Positions 8,638 through 17,011 of a stretch of 43,332 nucleotides of DNA are shown piece after piece. The notes beneath the pieces are model-generated. The model did no database searches. It was not told the origin of the DNA and saw nothing but the letters and a program-made list of their open reading frames with translations. Both the position numbers and the translations under genes were made by a program. Every line of letters starts with the position of its first letter. Positions within the stretch are counted from its first letter, which is position 1. Source of the DNA: a virus. The stretch is from positions 1 through 43,332 of IMG/VR virus record IMGVR_UViG_3300027969_000170. The stretch is one strand, 5' to 3'.

Positions 8638-9342
8638 TTATTTAAACCATCCAGTGAATGAAAGTCTTTTACTATGGTTAACATTTACATGAGAAACGAA
8701 ATGGTTTGTACCAGACGTGATTGATAAATCAAAAAGAACTAATGCATTATATCTAGGGGATATTACTCTGTCTATATTGTTAGAATTATTTTCAAGAAAA
8801 TGTAAAAGACCTCCCCATTCTGGTTGCCAGTCTTTAGAAATATTATAAACAAACCCAATTTGTCCATTATCGCCATCACTATGTGTTGAAAGAAAATCAC
8901 CTTCAGTATACCAGGAAGCAAAAAGTTCAGAACTATGATTCACATTTATTCCAGTAAGATCTGAAATAAATTGATGAATTTCAGTAGTTGCTAAACATTT
9001 TCTTAATTGACATTCTACACATTCACATCCTTCTACATGATCATCTAAAGTTCTTCTAAAAATATAAGAAAATTGGCTATTTAAAAAAGCTTCTCTTGCA
9101 ATTTTTTCTTTTTCTTGAATAAATGAAAAATTATCATCAGTATAATAACAATTATCCATTCTATTTTCTCCATTAGATGCAGGTCGAGTACTTACAGACC
9201 ACCATTCTTTAGGCATTTCATAATTAAAAAAATGATAAATTTTATCAGCATATTCTGATAAAAAAAAATCATCAATTATTACAAATCCATTTTTTAAAAA
9301 TTCAAATTTTAATTTTCTTTTATTTAGATTTTTATTTAACAT
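8638..9342 (-). CDS. 2-oxoglutarate/Fe(II)-dependent oxygenase, prolyl-hydroxylase-like
   Basis: 234 residues. The double-stranded beta-helix core is in the C-terminal half. Iron ligands are H154 and D156 (STHSDGDNGQIGFVYNIS) and H218 (FVSHV). R226 (KRLSFTGWF) is the 2-oxoglutarate-binding residue. GGLLHFLE between them is typical of P4H/Tpa1-like hydroxylases. The substrate may be a protein side chain, and is unknown here. An insert at 105-116 carries four cysteines (C106, C108, C111, C116) in a C-x-C-x2-C-x4-C array that could bind a metal. Its first 11 bases overlap the end of the exported nuclease gene. Oxygenases of this family are common accessory genes in marine T4-like phages. Confidence 0.88.
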   Translation of the reverse strand: MLNKNLNKRKLKFEFLKNGFVIIDDFFLSEYADKIYHFFNYEMPKEWWSVSTRPASNGENRMDNCYYTDDNFSFIQEKEKIAREAFLNSQFSYIFRRTLDDHVEGCECVECQLRKCLATTEIHQFISDLTGINVNHSSELFASWYTEGDFLSTHSDGDNGQIGFVYNISKDWQPEWGGLLHFLENNSNNIDRVISPRYNALVLFDLSITSGTNHFVSHVNVNHSKRLSFTGWFK

Positions 9343-9820
9343 AAGTTATCTTTTTACGAAATACCCAAGGTGGCACTGGTAATGAGTCTTTCCATAATCC
9401 TAATCTTTTATTCTTTGCTTCTATTTGAGCATTTTTAAGAATATTATTTTTAGAAAAGCCATAATATTGCCAAGCCATTCCATTTTTTACCATTTCAATA
9501 TTAACATTCACACCTTCTTTAGTAAAAATAAATACTAAAGTTCTACCATACGGATCTTTTCCTTTTTTATCTAACGTTACTTCTCTATTAGATATAAGAC
9601 TAGATAAAAATTTTTCAGATACATTTCCATACGCCTGTTTTTTTTCAGGCGCATCAATTTCAGACAAACGAACAGTTATTTCCGTATTAGTATCAGAGGA
9701 TAATAATACAACAGTATCTCCATCTTTTATACGAATAACTTTAAATATTTCAGAACTTTGTAAAACCCAACTTTGGCTTAAAAAAGTAAAAACTAAAACA
9801 AATATTATTTTTTTATACAT
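9332..9820 (-). CDS. Exported staphylococcal-nuclease-type (thermonuclease) endonuclease
   Basis: 162 residues. Residues 1-22 form a Sec signal peptide (MYKKIIFVLVFTFLSQSW). The SNase domain follows, with the VIRIKDGDTVVL calcium-site strand (D33, D35, T36), RLSEIDAPE (R51, D56, E59) and DPYGRTLVFI (R93). These cover the catalytic arginines, metal ligands and general base of the family. The enzyme should cut DNA and RNA in the periplasm or outside the cell. In a phage this may destroy incoming competitor DNA or release nucleotides (inference). It starts 15 bases downstream of the 163-aa gene and overlaps the oxygenase gene by 11 bases. Confidence 0.92.
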   Translation of the reverse strand: MYKKIIFVLVFTFLSQSWVLQSSEIFKVIRIKDGDTVVLLSSDTNTEITVRLSEIDAPEKKQAYGNVSEKFLSSLISNREVTLDKKGKDPYGRTLVFIFTKEGVNVNIEMVKNGMAWQYYGFSKNNILKNAQIEAKNKRLGLWKDSLPVPPWVFRKKITYVK

Positions 9821-9835
9821 TAGTATTTTTTTATT

Positions 9836-10327
9836 TTAAATAGAAGATAATAACTTTATAATTTCTTTATCAGTTGATTCTATTTCATCTTTAGGTATTT
9901 TTGCATATTTTAATAAGGTGCTTACAAAATCATACGCAGAATCTTCACTATTAAAAGAATAACTATTCATAGATAAAATTTCACCATAGTTAGAAAACAT
10001 ATCATCAAAAACTGATTTTGCATTTTTGATATATTTCATATTTTCTGATGAAGGAGATATAAATACAGTTACACTATTAATTGCTTCATTAATAAGTTCT
10101 TCTCCTTTTTTAGTTGCACCTTTACCTGCTATATAATAGTCAGAGATCGTATTAAAAAATTCTTTTTTATCTTTATCATTAAGATCAGCTGGAGAATTAA
10201 CACCATATTTTTTTAAGAGTGAAGTAAATATCTCACCATACTCTTTTTGGAGATCAGCCTCGTATAAACTTTTACCTTTTTCTGTTTGTAATGCTTGAAA
10301 CTCTGAAAATTTTTGAATTGATTTCAT
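9836..10327 (-). CDS. Hypothetical protein with possible capsid-targeting N terminus (163 aa)
   Basis: The protein begins MKSIQKFSEFQ, resembling the MKxIKLFExF starts of five other proteins in this window. A possible prohead-protease site, LYE followed by A, lies at 21-23. The rest is helical and charged, with KEYGEIFTSLLKKYGV and KIPKDEIESTDKEIIKLLSSI segments. No enzyme motif, signal peptide or membrane helix is visible. It may be a packaged internal protein; this is the weakest member of the set because the cleavage site is far from the start. A 124-bp AT-rich gap upstream (10328-10451) could hold its promoter, but I see no convincing -33/-7 pair there. Confidence 0.65.
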   Translation of the reverse strand: MKSIQKFSEFQALQTEKGKSLYEADLQKEYGEIFTSLLKKYGVNSPADLNDKDKKEFFNTISDYYIAGKGATKKGEELINEAINSVTVFISPSSENMKYIKNAKSVFDDMFSNYGEILSMNSYSFNSEDSAYDFVSTLLKYAKIPKDEIESTDKEIIKLLSSI

Positions 10328-10451
10328 TTTTTATTTTTTTATTTTATATATTTATTAAAATTTAATGTTTTAATAGTAAAAATCGATTAAATAGACTAAA
10401 TAATTTAACTTGTAACATATTTTTTAAAAAACATAAACATTTGTTCTACCA

Positions 10452-11078
10452 TTATTTTGATATATTAATTTTAGGAAATTTATCTGAAGTACATTTGATG
10501 TCTAGAAAATTTTCCAATTTAGAAACTTTATCAATATCCAAATTAAGTATCAATAGTTTATTTGTTTTTTTCAAAAAGTATTCTGTAGCATTTTCTATAT
10601 GATTAATATATGATTGTTTTAGTGCTTGAGAATTATATGGATCATGTTTTGGAGAACCATAGGCGTTATTTAAAATTTTTGTAATCCATCCTTGATAAAC
10701 ATACGTAATATTATAAGGGTCTTTTAAATTGTTAAATTTTTGTTTATGGTATCTTATTAAGGATTCGTACCATTGATTTTCATCATTTCGAACTGTTAAA
10801 ATAAACTTAGCATTTTCGAATTCAGTATCTAATGATTTATAAAAATTAGGTAATGAAAATGGTACATCTTGAAAGAAAGTATTTTCATAATAATCTTCTT
10901 TAATCATATCAATAAATGTAGAATGATTTTTAGAAAAATATGAATTTAAATTATATTCAAAAGGTTTTTGAGGTGCTATAGAATATCCATTTTGTTTAAA
11001 AAATTCAGTCAAAGATGTTGTACCAGTTTTGTTGTAACCTATACAAAAAAATTTCACGTGAGTGTCTACCAAAGCCAT
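10452..11078 (-). CDS. Sulfotransferase family protein
   Basis: 208 residues. The PAPS 5'-phosphosulfate loop is clear: FCIGYNKTGTTSLTEFFKQ, with K17 and T18-T21 in the GxxKTGTTSL consensus. The 3'-phosphate-binding segment is KFILTVRNDENQWYESL (R97 and S106). These are the two hallmark motifs of PAPS-dependent sulfotransferases, and the FFQDVPF segment fits the family. It should move sulfate from PAPS to a hydroxyl or amine on a glycan, lipid or protein. The stop of the glycosyltransferase-like gene directly abuts its ATG, so the two are translationally coupled. Together with the aminotransferase gene it forms a putative glycan-modification operon. Rare in phages; acceptor unknown. Confidence 0.88.
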   Translation of the reverse strand: MALVDTHVKFFCIGYNKTGTTSLTEFFKQNGYSIAPQKPFEYNLNSYFSKNHSTFIDMIKEDYYENTFFQDVPFSLPNFYKSLDTEFENAKFILTVRNDENQWYESLIRYHKQKFNNLKDPYNITYVYQGWITKILNNAYGSPKHDPYNSQALKQSYINHIENATEYFLKKTNKLLILNLDIDKVSKLENFLDIKCTSDKFPKINISK

Positions 11079-12077
11079 CTAACTATTTTCTATTTTGGAC
11101 CATTTAGAAATAAAATCTCGGTCTTCTTCCAGATCCATATTAAAATTTTTAATTAATGAGTCATTGATAAACAATTTTAAATTTCTTATTTCATCAAAAT
11201 TAATTTCAAGAGAAATCCAGTTCCAGCACATCAAGTCCTGATTAAAAGACTTTACTATAGACTCATTAATTACTATCATAATTTTTTGGGTCTCTCCACT
11301 TTTATTGTTGGAATAGAAATAAAGAATATTGTTCACTAAATTAAAAGTACATATATCTTTATGATAACTAGAAAGTTTTTCTGATATATTGAGTTCTAAA
11401 CTATCTTTAAATTGCGTAATAGGAACCCAAAAAATATTTAGATCCTTAAATGAAAGATTGTAAATAATTCTTTCTATACTAGGCAGAATTCCTTTAGAAA
11501 AATATTCTTTCTCTAGAGAAATAAGATGCTCTTCATTATACTTAAATCCTTCCAAGTTTAATTTAGGAATTCTAAAAGAAAATAGATGTCCTATTAGATA
11601 TTTGTCTTTATTTTTTAAAGAATCACTAAAATAAGAAACACAGTCATATTCTTTTAGTATTTCCGAGTTGTAATTCAATGGATCAGCATCAAAGAGAACT
11701 GTGTCATATTCGATATGATGCACAATATCATAATTCAAAAATTTTAAATATTGAAGAGATCCATAAACCATACTAACTATCGGTAAAATATGCGAAGACA
11801 TAGTATTATATGGTTTAAAGATAAATTTTAACTTGGAACCATTCGGTAAATTATGACTATCATGATACCAATATTGAAAAGAAGGATCGAAAATTATTTT
11901 ATTTTCTCTGTCATAAAAAACAAAATCACATTTTTTGAACACATCAATAGGGACTATACTATGACTACAAACTGCAACTTTATAATTAAAAGACTTTAAT
12001 TTATTAACTAGATTTCTGAGAATATTTTCTTTTTCTTCTGTAGGCGTGTAAGCAGCAATTAATACGATCTCTTTCAT
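11079..12077 (-). CDS. Glycosyltransferase-like protein, GT-A type candidate
   Basis: 332 residues. The N terminus (KEIVLIAAYTPTEEKENILRNLV) and the following SHSIVPIDVFKKCDFVFYD segment are typical of glycosyltransferase-like proteins in giant viruses and marine phages. An acidic HHIEYDTVLFD segment (E123, D125, D130) stands where a DxD-type metal site would lie. The C-terminal third (after about 240) is strand-rich and resembles a carbohydrate-binding or jelly-roll add-on. It would transfer a sugar from a nucleotide-sugar donor. It overlaps the DegT gene by 4 bases (ATGA) and abuts the sulfotransferase gene. Sugar and acceptor cannot be read from sequence. Confidence 0.65.
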   Translation of the reverse strand: MKEIVLIAAYTPTEEKENILRNLVNKLKSFNYKVAVCSHSIVPIDVFKKCDFVFYDRENKIIFDPSFQYWYHDSHNLPNGSKLKFIFKPYNTMSSHILPIVSMVYGSLQYLKFLNYDIVHHIEYDTVLFDADPLNYNSEILKEYDCVSYFSDSLKNKDKYLIGHLFSFRIPKLNLEGFKYNEEHLISLEKEYFSKGILPSIERIIYNLSFKDLNIFWVPITQFKDSLELNISEKLSSYHKDICTFNLVNNILYFYSNNKSGETQKIMIVINESIVKSFNQDLMCWNWISLEINFDEIRNLKLFINDSLIKNFNMDLEEDRDFISKWSKIENS

Positions 12078-12718
12078 TTTTTATAAATTTCATATTTTGA
12101 AAGATCAGGGTAAGAAAGTTCTAAATCTGGAATTTGTTTTTTACTTCCATCTAGATTATAGAATTGCGTCATCATAAGCAAACCTCTAGTAGCTAATTCA
12201 GGCATCATATAAAAATTCCATCCAATCATATCAAAATGGTCATCATGATATGAACATTCTCTCCGTCCACTAAATCTAGCCCGTTTGAACCAAAGCATTG
12301 CATCGTAGTTATCTGTTAAAATTGCCCCGCCTTTACTTAATTTAAGTGTTTTATAAGGACCTGTAAATGAAAGACATGTATGAGTTCCATATTCATACAT
12401 ATTTGCTGTAAACCTTAACGCAGAATCTATAACATTGCTAGGATCTAACCTATAAGCGCCTTTTATCGTTTTTCCTTCTATTGATTTAAATTTTACTTTT
12501 AGTCCTGCATGAATTATTTCACATGGAACAGAAGGATATGTTCTGGAAGGAATAGTGATTGATTCTTCCGTTAACGTGCCTTTAATATTTTTCTCATAAT
12601 AAAGAGATAAGAAAAGAGCATTACTCATATTATCTAAAGCAATTGCATAAGGCGCGTTAGTGTATTCACAAAGTGCTTTTTCAAAGTCTTCTGTTATTTT
12701 ATGTACTCCATTTGCCAT
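12074..12718 (-). CDS. DegT/DnrJ/EryC1/StrS-type aminotransferase, short form
   Basis: 214 residues versus about 370 for typical family members. Landmarks of the PLP domain are present: ALDNMSNALFLSLYY (the cofactor-phosphate region), VIDSA with D98 for the pyridine nitrogen, and SFTGPYKTLKLSKGGAILTD. In the last, K123 sits six residues before the GG pair, matching the Schiff-base lysine position. The C-terminal small domain is mostly missing, so it may be inactive, work as a minimal enzyme, or bind sugar nucleotides only. Family members transaminate keto-sugars to make amino sugars. Located at the head of the glycosyltransferase and sulfotransferase operon. Short DegT proteins are known in cyanophages. 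Confidence 0.82.
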   Translation of the reverse strand: MANGVHKITEDFEKALCEYTNAPYAIALDNMSNALFLSLYYEKNIKGTLTEESITIPSRTYPSVPCEIIHAGLKVKFKSIEGKTIKGAYRLDPSNVIDSALRFTANMYEYGTHTCLSFTGPYKTLKLSKGGAILTDNYDAMLWFKRARFSGRRECSYHDDHFDMIGWNFYMMPELATRGLLMMTQFYNLDGSKKQIPDLELSYPDLSKYEIYKK

Positions 12719-12746
12719 AACTTTTATTTTTATAGTTGTATGTTAA

Positions 12747-12770
12747 GATGTAAGAAAGACTGTTTACATC
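12747..12770. other. Small inverted repeat between uvsW and the aminotransferase gene
   Basis: 7-bp stem GATGTAA / TTACATC with a 10-base loop in the 100-bp gap upstream of the aminotransferase gene. There is no T-run on the minus strand, so it is not a clear terminator for uvsW. It could be an operator or leader hairpin for the glycan operon. Weak evidence. Confidence 0.3.
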
Positions 12771-12818
12771 ATCCTTTACTTTTTTAGAATTTAAGCGCTA
12801 TATTTGTTATCATGTAGA

Positions 12819-14327
12819 TTAAAATTTAATATTTTTAATACTAAATGGAAACTTTTGATCTACATAAATTTCTCTCCTTACTTCTGCATGTTTATATAAA
12901 TAATTTTTATAAGTTTTATTAGCATCTTGATATCTTAAATCATCAACAAAATCTATTATATTGAGAATATTTTTGCTTTCATGTTTTCTTAAACCTCTAC
13001 CTATCGATTGACGTATAATAACTTCAGATTTAAAACTTTCTGTTAAAAAGATATTATGTATTTTTTGAACTGAAATACCTGTTGAAAAAGTTCCATAACT
13101 TGCAATGAGTATTACATTATTACTATTTTCCATTTTTTTCTTGTATATTTCTCTAAAATCTTTATCAGTGCCTCCATCAACATAATATACTTCTTTGTTT
13201 GACGTTTGTCTAAGAGCGTTATACAATTTTTCTCCTTGTTCTATTCTATAGAAAAGAACTAAACTATTATGATTAGTTTTTTGAATAATATCAACTATAA
13301 ATTTTTTTCTTTTTTCCGAAGAAATAATAAAATTTTGTTCTAAATTAAAAAGATTTTTTCTGTCTTCTGGTGTTTTTGATAAAAAATAAAAACTTTCTTT
13401 TTGTTCCGATGTAGCATAATCCATTTCAATAATGGTCACTTTACATGGAGAAATATGGCCTTCATCTTGTAAAAATGATGCCGTTACATTTGCTATAAGA
13501 GGACCTGTACATGACATCAACGTTAATCTATCAATAGATCCTTTTTTAGGAATAGTGCCTGATAAACCAAAACGATAATCACAATGCCAACACTGATCAA
13601 GAATTGTTCTTATTGAAAGGGATTTTGCTTGATGACACTCATCTACCATTACTACATCAAACTCTTCATAATATTCAGCATTTTTCTTTACAAGCGATTG
13701 ATAAGTACCAACAACTATATTTGAACTATTCTTAATTTTTACACCTGCATATATTTGTTGAATTTTTAGAGGAATCCTGTCCTTGATATTATATTCATTA
13801 AAATCTTCAGTAGCTTGAATAACGAGTGAAACGTTAGGTACTATAAAAAGTATTTTTTTCTTTTTTAAGACTTCAATTAAATATGCTATTACCATAAAAC
13901 TTATAAGAGTTTTTCCAGCTGATGTGGCTAATTCAGCTAAACATCTTTGATATTTTAAAATTTTAAAAGCTGCATCTATTTGATAATCTCTTGGTTGAAA
14001 TTTAGAATCTTCTGCGAAAAATTCATTAACCCATTCTGTAAACTCTTTTTCTTCAATATTATCATTAAAAAGTCTCTTAACTCCTGATATATTAATATTA
14101 AAACCAAATTCCTGTCCTATATCTAGAACTTCTTTCCATAACCCTGATGGTATCTTATTACCTTTTATGTATGAAATATAACCATCCCATAATTTTTTCT
14201 TTACGAGAGGATGAAATCTCCAACCTTCAATACGCTTTGTTAATGATAATTTTAACTGCTCATATTCAATATCAGTACATTCATCAATAATTAAAAATTT
14301 CTTATCTTCTGATAGTTTTATTTCCAT
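12819..14327 (-). CDS. uvsW: UvsW-type SF2 DNA helicase
   Basis: 502 residues, the same length as T4 UvsW. The N-terminal 100 residues form the WRFHP/LWDGYISY DNA-binding domain. Helicase motifs follow: Q-motif-like QPRDYQIDAA (111), Walker A LATSAGKT (133-140, K139), Walker B DECH (229-232), motif III SGT (256-258), motif V STGISVQKIHN and motif VI RQSIGRGLR (439-447). UvsW unwinds branched DNA and R-loops, regresses forks, and moves T4-like phages from origin- to recombination-dependent replication. It sits 9 bases after the UvsY-like gene, a pairing also seen in T4. Confidence 0.95.
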   Translation of the reverse strand: MEIKLSEDKKFLIIDECTDIEYEQLKLSLTKRIEGWRFHPLVKKKLWDGYISYIKGNKIPSGLWKEVLDIGQEFGFNINISGVKRLFNDNIEEKEFTEWVNEFFAEDSKFQPRDYQIDAAFKILKYQRCLAELATSAGKTLISFMVIAYLIEVLKKKKILFIVPNVSLVIQATEDFNEYNIKDRIPLKIQQIYAGVKIKNSSNIVVGTYQSLVKKNAEYYEEFDVVMVDECHQAKSLSIRTILDQCWHCDYRFGLSGTIPKKGSIDRLTLMSCTGPLIANVTASFLQDEGHISPCKVTIIEMDYATSEQKESFYFLSKTPEDRKNLFNLEQNFIISSEKRKKFIVDIIQKTNHNSLVLFYRIEQGEKLYNALRQTSNKEVYYVDGGTDKDFREIYKKKMENSNNVILIASYGTFSTGISVQKIHNIFLTESFKSEVIIRQSIGRGLRKHESKNILNIIDFVDDLRYQDANKTYKNYLYKHAEVRREIYVDQKFPFSIKNIKF

Positions 14328-14336
14328 TGCATAAAT

Positions 14337-14774
14337 TTAAATATCATCTTCTGCCAATTTTATTCTATTTCTAATAGCAAATGCTGAGTTATCTAACGTT
14401 TTGATACATTCGCGATAAAAATCTAAATGTGATTCTAGTAAAGATACTTGTCTATATGATAATGATAAATCAGCTTTTACAAATTTATCTTTTTCTCCAC
14501 CATTTAATTTTAAATTACTAGCAACACTATATTCAATATATTTATCTTTATATCTCTGTTCACATGTTGTTTTTTTCTTATAAATAAAACTCTGTATTTC
14601 AGTTACATGATCGACTAGCATGTGCCTAAAAGATAACATATCAACTTGAGAATCTGCTAATTTATTCACATCTCTTAAAGTTTTAATAAGATCCAATATT
14701 CTAGAAGACCATTTCAAACGATCTGCTATTAATTTATCTTCAAGATCTTGTATTTTGTCTTCAACTGTTTTCAT
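14337..14774 (-). CDS. uvsY: UvsY-like recombination mediator
   Basis: 145 residues; T4 UvsY has 137. The protein is all-helical, with a KWSSRILDLIKTLRDVNKLAD segment near the start and a C-terminal LESHLDFYRECIKTLDNSAFAIRNRIKL helix. That helix matches the spacing of T4 UvsY LLDFCSGALDAIKSRGFAIKHI. UvsY loads the UvsX recombinase onto gp32-covered single-stranded DNA. Neighbours support this: uvsW is 9 bases downstream, with primase and gp32 upstream. Its start overlaps the stop of the small upstream gene by one base. Identity is from position plus a short alignment by eye, so moderately confident. Confidence 0.7.
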   Translation of the reverse strand: MKTVEDKIQDLEDKLIADRLKWSSRILDLIKTLRDVNKLADSQVDMLSFRHMLVDHVTEIQSFIYKKKTTCEQRYKDKYIEYSVASNLKLNGGEKDKFVKADLSLSYRQVSLLESHLDFYRECIKTLDNSAFAIRNRIKLAEDDI

Positions 14775-14986
14775 TAGAATAAATTATCACCTTTTTTAAT
14801 TTTACGATGAACGCGAATAAAATTACGTTTAACTTCTTTTTTAATAGGAACATTAAGTTGAATATCAGTACCTTGATATTCAGCATCTAATTTAAGCATT
14901 AAAAATAGCTTAAATTTTTTTTTATATTTTTCATCATCTTCAAAAAATTTATCAATCTCTTCCATTACTTGATTTTCTTCAAACAT
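14774..14986 (-). CDS. Hypothetical small protein between primase and UvsY-like genes (70 aa)
   Basis: Unrecognised. The first half is acidic (MFEENQVMEEIDKFFEDDEKYKKKFKLFLMLK), the second basic (KKEVKRNFIRVHRKIKKG). Its start lies inside the 3' end of the primase gene (8-base overlap) and its stop shares a base with the uvsY start. The tight packing suggests a real, translationally coupled replication or recombination accessory protein. The charge pattern would suit a small protein that bridges partners or binds nucleic acid. No motif can be named. Confidence 0.65.
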   Translation of the reverse strand: MFEENQVMEEIDKFFEDDEKYKKKFKLFLMLKLDAEYQGTDIQLNVPIKKEVKRNFIRVHRKIKKGDNLF

Positions 14987-16043
14987 ATATCATATCTTTA
15001 GGATTATCGCTAAAATATAAATTTATATTATTCAAAATATCTTTTTTATTTTCTTTATATGCTATTTTAACTAAATCATTAAGGTCTTTAATTTTATGTC
15101 TAGTTAGATTATTCTCTGCAATATATTTTTTCCATAAAAACCCTTTTTTTCTAATTTTAATTTTTTCAATAATTTTTTTCTTTCCTTCATAATCATTATC
15201 GAAAAAATATCGAACTGAATCTAATTCATCGAAATCATCTACATTTTTTTTAACACCAGTTATACCTATAGAATTTTTCATAAACATTGCATCTATAGGA
15301 CCTTCATGTATAGTAAAATCTTTAGAAAAATCAAGATGAAGAATACCAAACAACATTGATATTCTATTTAATGAATCTATTTTTTCTGGAGAAAAATCCA
15401 GCGGCTTATTCAATTTCGTATATATTCTTTCTATATTATAGCTCAAATATTTTGCAGTACTCTCTCCTAAATTTCTAACTTGATAGCCTATAACTCTGCT
15501 ACCTGAAATATCAAGATTAAAAATATATAACATATTTCTTCTTGGGTCAAATCCAAATCTTTCTAAATTGCTTGTAAGAAGTCTACTTTTTAAATATGCA
15601 TAAGCTCTCTTAGTTTTTTCATTAATAGGGTAAATGTTTAAAGAGTGAAAAAGTTCATCTTTATGTATTGATAGATTATCAAGTTGTAAAAAAAGATCAA
15701 ATTTAATACTATTATTAATTTCATATCTTTTTCTCTCCTTAATAAGTTTCATTAATTCTATTCTTGAATCTCCATGAAAACTTTCATCATAGTCTCTAAG
15801 AAAAGAATCAGCGTCTCGATGTAAACCACAGTTAAAACAATGGAAAGAGAGGCTTTCCCAATATAGGTTGCCTCTCTTTTTCTTATTATCTTCTGTTGAA
15901 TCACCGCAATAAGGACATGCAAAATTTAATCTTTGATGCATCTGTTTTAATTCAGATTTATCAGAGCATGTATGATTTCTTTTTAAGATAGATTCAACTT
16001 TATATATGATATCTAACTTTAAATCGTTAGTTAATTGCATCAT
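14979..16043 (-). CDS. 61: DNA primase, gp61-type
   Basis: 354 residues; T4 gp61 has 342. The N-terminal zinc ribbon has C43 and C46 (FACPYCGDS) and C69 and C72 (FHCFNCG). The toprim catalytic core has E247 (IHEGPIDAMFM) and the D282-N283-D284 metal site (YFFDNDYEGKKK). GYQVRNLGESTAKYL (186-200) resembles the RNA-polymerase-basic region. It makes RNA primers for lagging-strand synthesis with the replicative helicase gp41, which is not in this window. Starts MM; either methionine could be used. The gp32 gene ends 3 bases upstream. Confidence 0.93.
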   Translation of the reverse strand: MMQLTNDLKLDIIYKVESILKRNHTCSDKSELKQMHQRLNFACPYCGDSTEDNKKKRGNLYWESLSFHCFNCGLHRDADSFLRDYDESFHGDSRIELMKLIKERKRYEINNSIKFDLFLQLDNLSIHKDELFHSLNIYPINEKTKRAYAYLKSRLLTSNLERFGFDPRRNMLYIFNLDISGSRVIGYQVRNLGESTAKYLSYNIERIYTKLNKPLDFSPEKIDSLNRISMLFGILHLDFSKDFTIHEGPIDAMFMKNSIGITGVKKNVDDFDELDSVRYFFDNDYEGKKKIIEKIKIRKKGFLWKKYIAENNLTRHKIKDLNDLVKIAYKENKKDILNNINLYFSDNPKDMIYV

Positions 16044-16046
16044 ATA

Positions 16047-16943
16047 TTAAAGATCTAAACCATTTAAAAAATCATCAAGATCATCAGAATCTTCTTTAGC
16101 TTTTTCAACGCTTAAAAAATCATTACTTTGAGGTTTTTTAAATTCTTCAACATCATCATGAACAACTTTATCAATTGTTATGTTTTTAATAGCAGTGCCT
16201 GGTGAACGATAATTATTAAGTATCTTTTCTACTGAATTTCTAGTAGAGTCATCCCATGATTTATAATCAAATGAAAGAAGATCAGGAGTATCTTTTAAAT
16301 AGGCCATAATCTTTTTTCTGTCATCATCTCCATTTTGCATATTTTCACCATTAATATTAATAGGTGTTCTTTTGCCTTGAAATTTAGAAGCAGTAAAACT
16401 ATTATAGCCGGCTGTTTTATTTATTTTTAATTCAAAATTCTTTCCTTCAAAAAGATCAAAAACTTGACAAGGTTCATCATATTGTGGATTTAATTCTTCA
16501 TCAATTTTTTGTTTAATTTGATACCCATATTTAAAAACTTTAATAGATCCTTCCATTTCAGGATTTTGAAAATCTTTAACAATTTGAATCAAAGAATAAT
16601 AAACTTCTCTTCTCTTTAATCGCTCGGACATTTTTTTATCAACAGCAGATTCACTATTTCTTAATTTAAAGAATAGATCTTGTACTGGACATTTTTCACC
16701 TATCGTAGAAGGTGAGTCGAAGTAATTTCCTTTTCCTTCAGAATCTTCCAGCCAGTAGACAAATTTACGAATAATTGATTTCTGTGGATTTTTTGGATTA
16801 GGTATGAATCTAATCAAGGAATTGTAAATACCATCTTTACCTTGATCTGCTGTAGGTTTATACAGATCAGAACCTTTTTCATTTTTTTGAAAGTTGTCAA
16901 TATCTTCAATACTTAAATTGAAGATGTCAAATTCATTTGCCAT
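16047..16943 (-). CDS. 32: Single-stranded DNA-binding protein, gp32-type, lacking the zinc site
   Basis: 298 residues; T4 gp32 has 301. The OB core aligns with T4: RFIPNPKNPQKSIIRKFVYWLED near the start, KRREVYYSLIQIVKDFQNPEMEGSIKVFKYG, then FEGKNFELKINKTAGYNSFTASKF. The acidic tail ends DSDDLDDFLNGLDL, like the T4 tail DLDDLLNDL that recruits replication proteins. T4 holds zinc with one His and three Cys; here only C at EKCPVQDLF remains in that region, so zinc is almost certainly not bound. The gene has its own likely promoter and a 337-bp upstream region, suiting a highly expressed protein. Primase follows at 3 bases. Confidence 0.92.
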   Translation of the reverse strand: MANEFDIFNLSIEDIDNFQKNEKGSDLYKPTADQGKDGIYNSLIRFIPNPKNPQKSIIRKFVYWLEDSEGKGNYFDSPSTIGEKCPVQDLFFKLRNSESAVDKKMSERLKRREVYYSLIQIVKDFQNPEMEGSIKVFKYGYQIKQKIDEELNPQYDEPCQVFDLFEGKNFELKINKTAGYNSFTASKFQGKRTPININGENMQNGDDDRKKIMAYLKDTPDLLSFDYKSWDDSTRNSVEKILNNYRSPGTAIKNITIDKVVHDDVEEFKKPQSNDFLSVEKAKEDSDDLDDFLNGLDL

Positions 16944-17011
16944 GTTATTAAGTTTATTTATTAATTAGTTATTTGCCAGGTTATTATTATAAAGAATCAA
17001 TTTAATGATCT

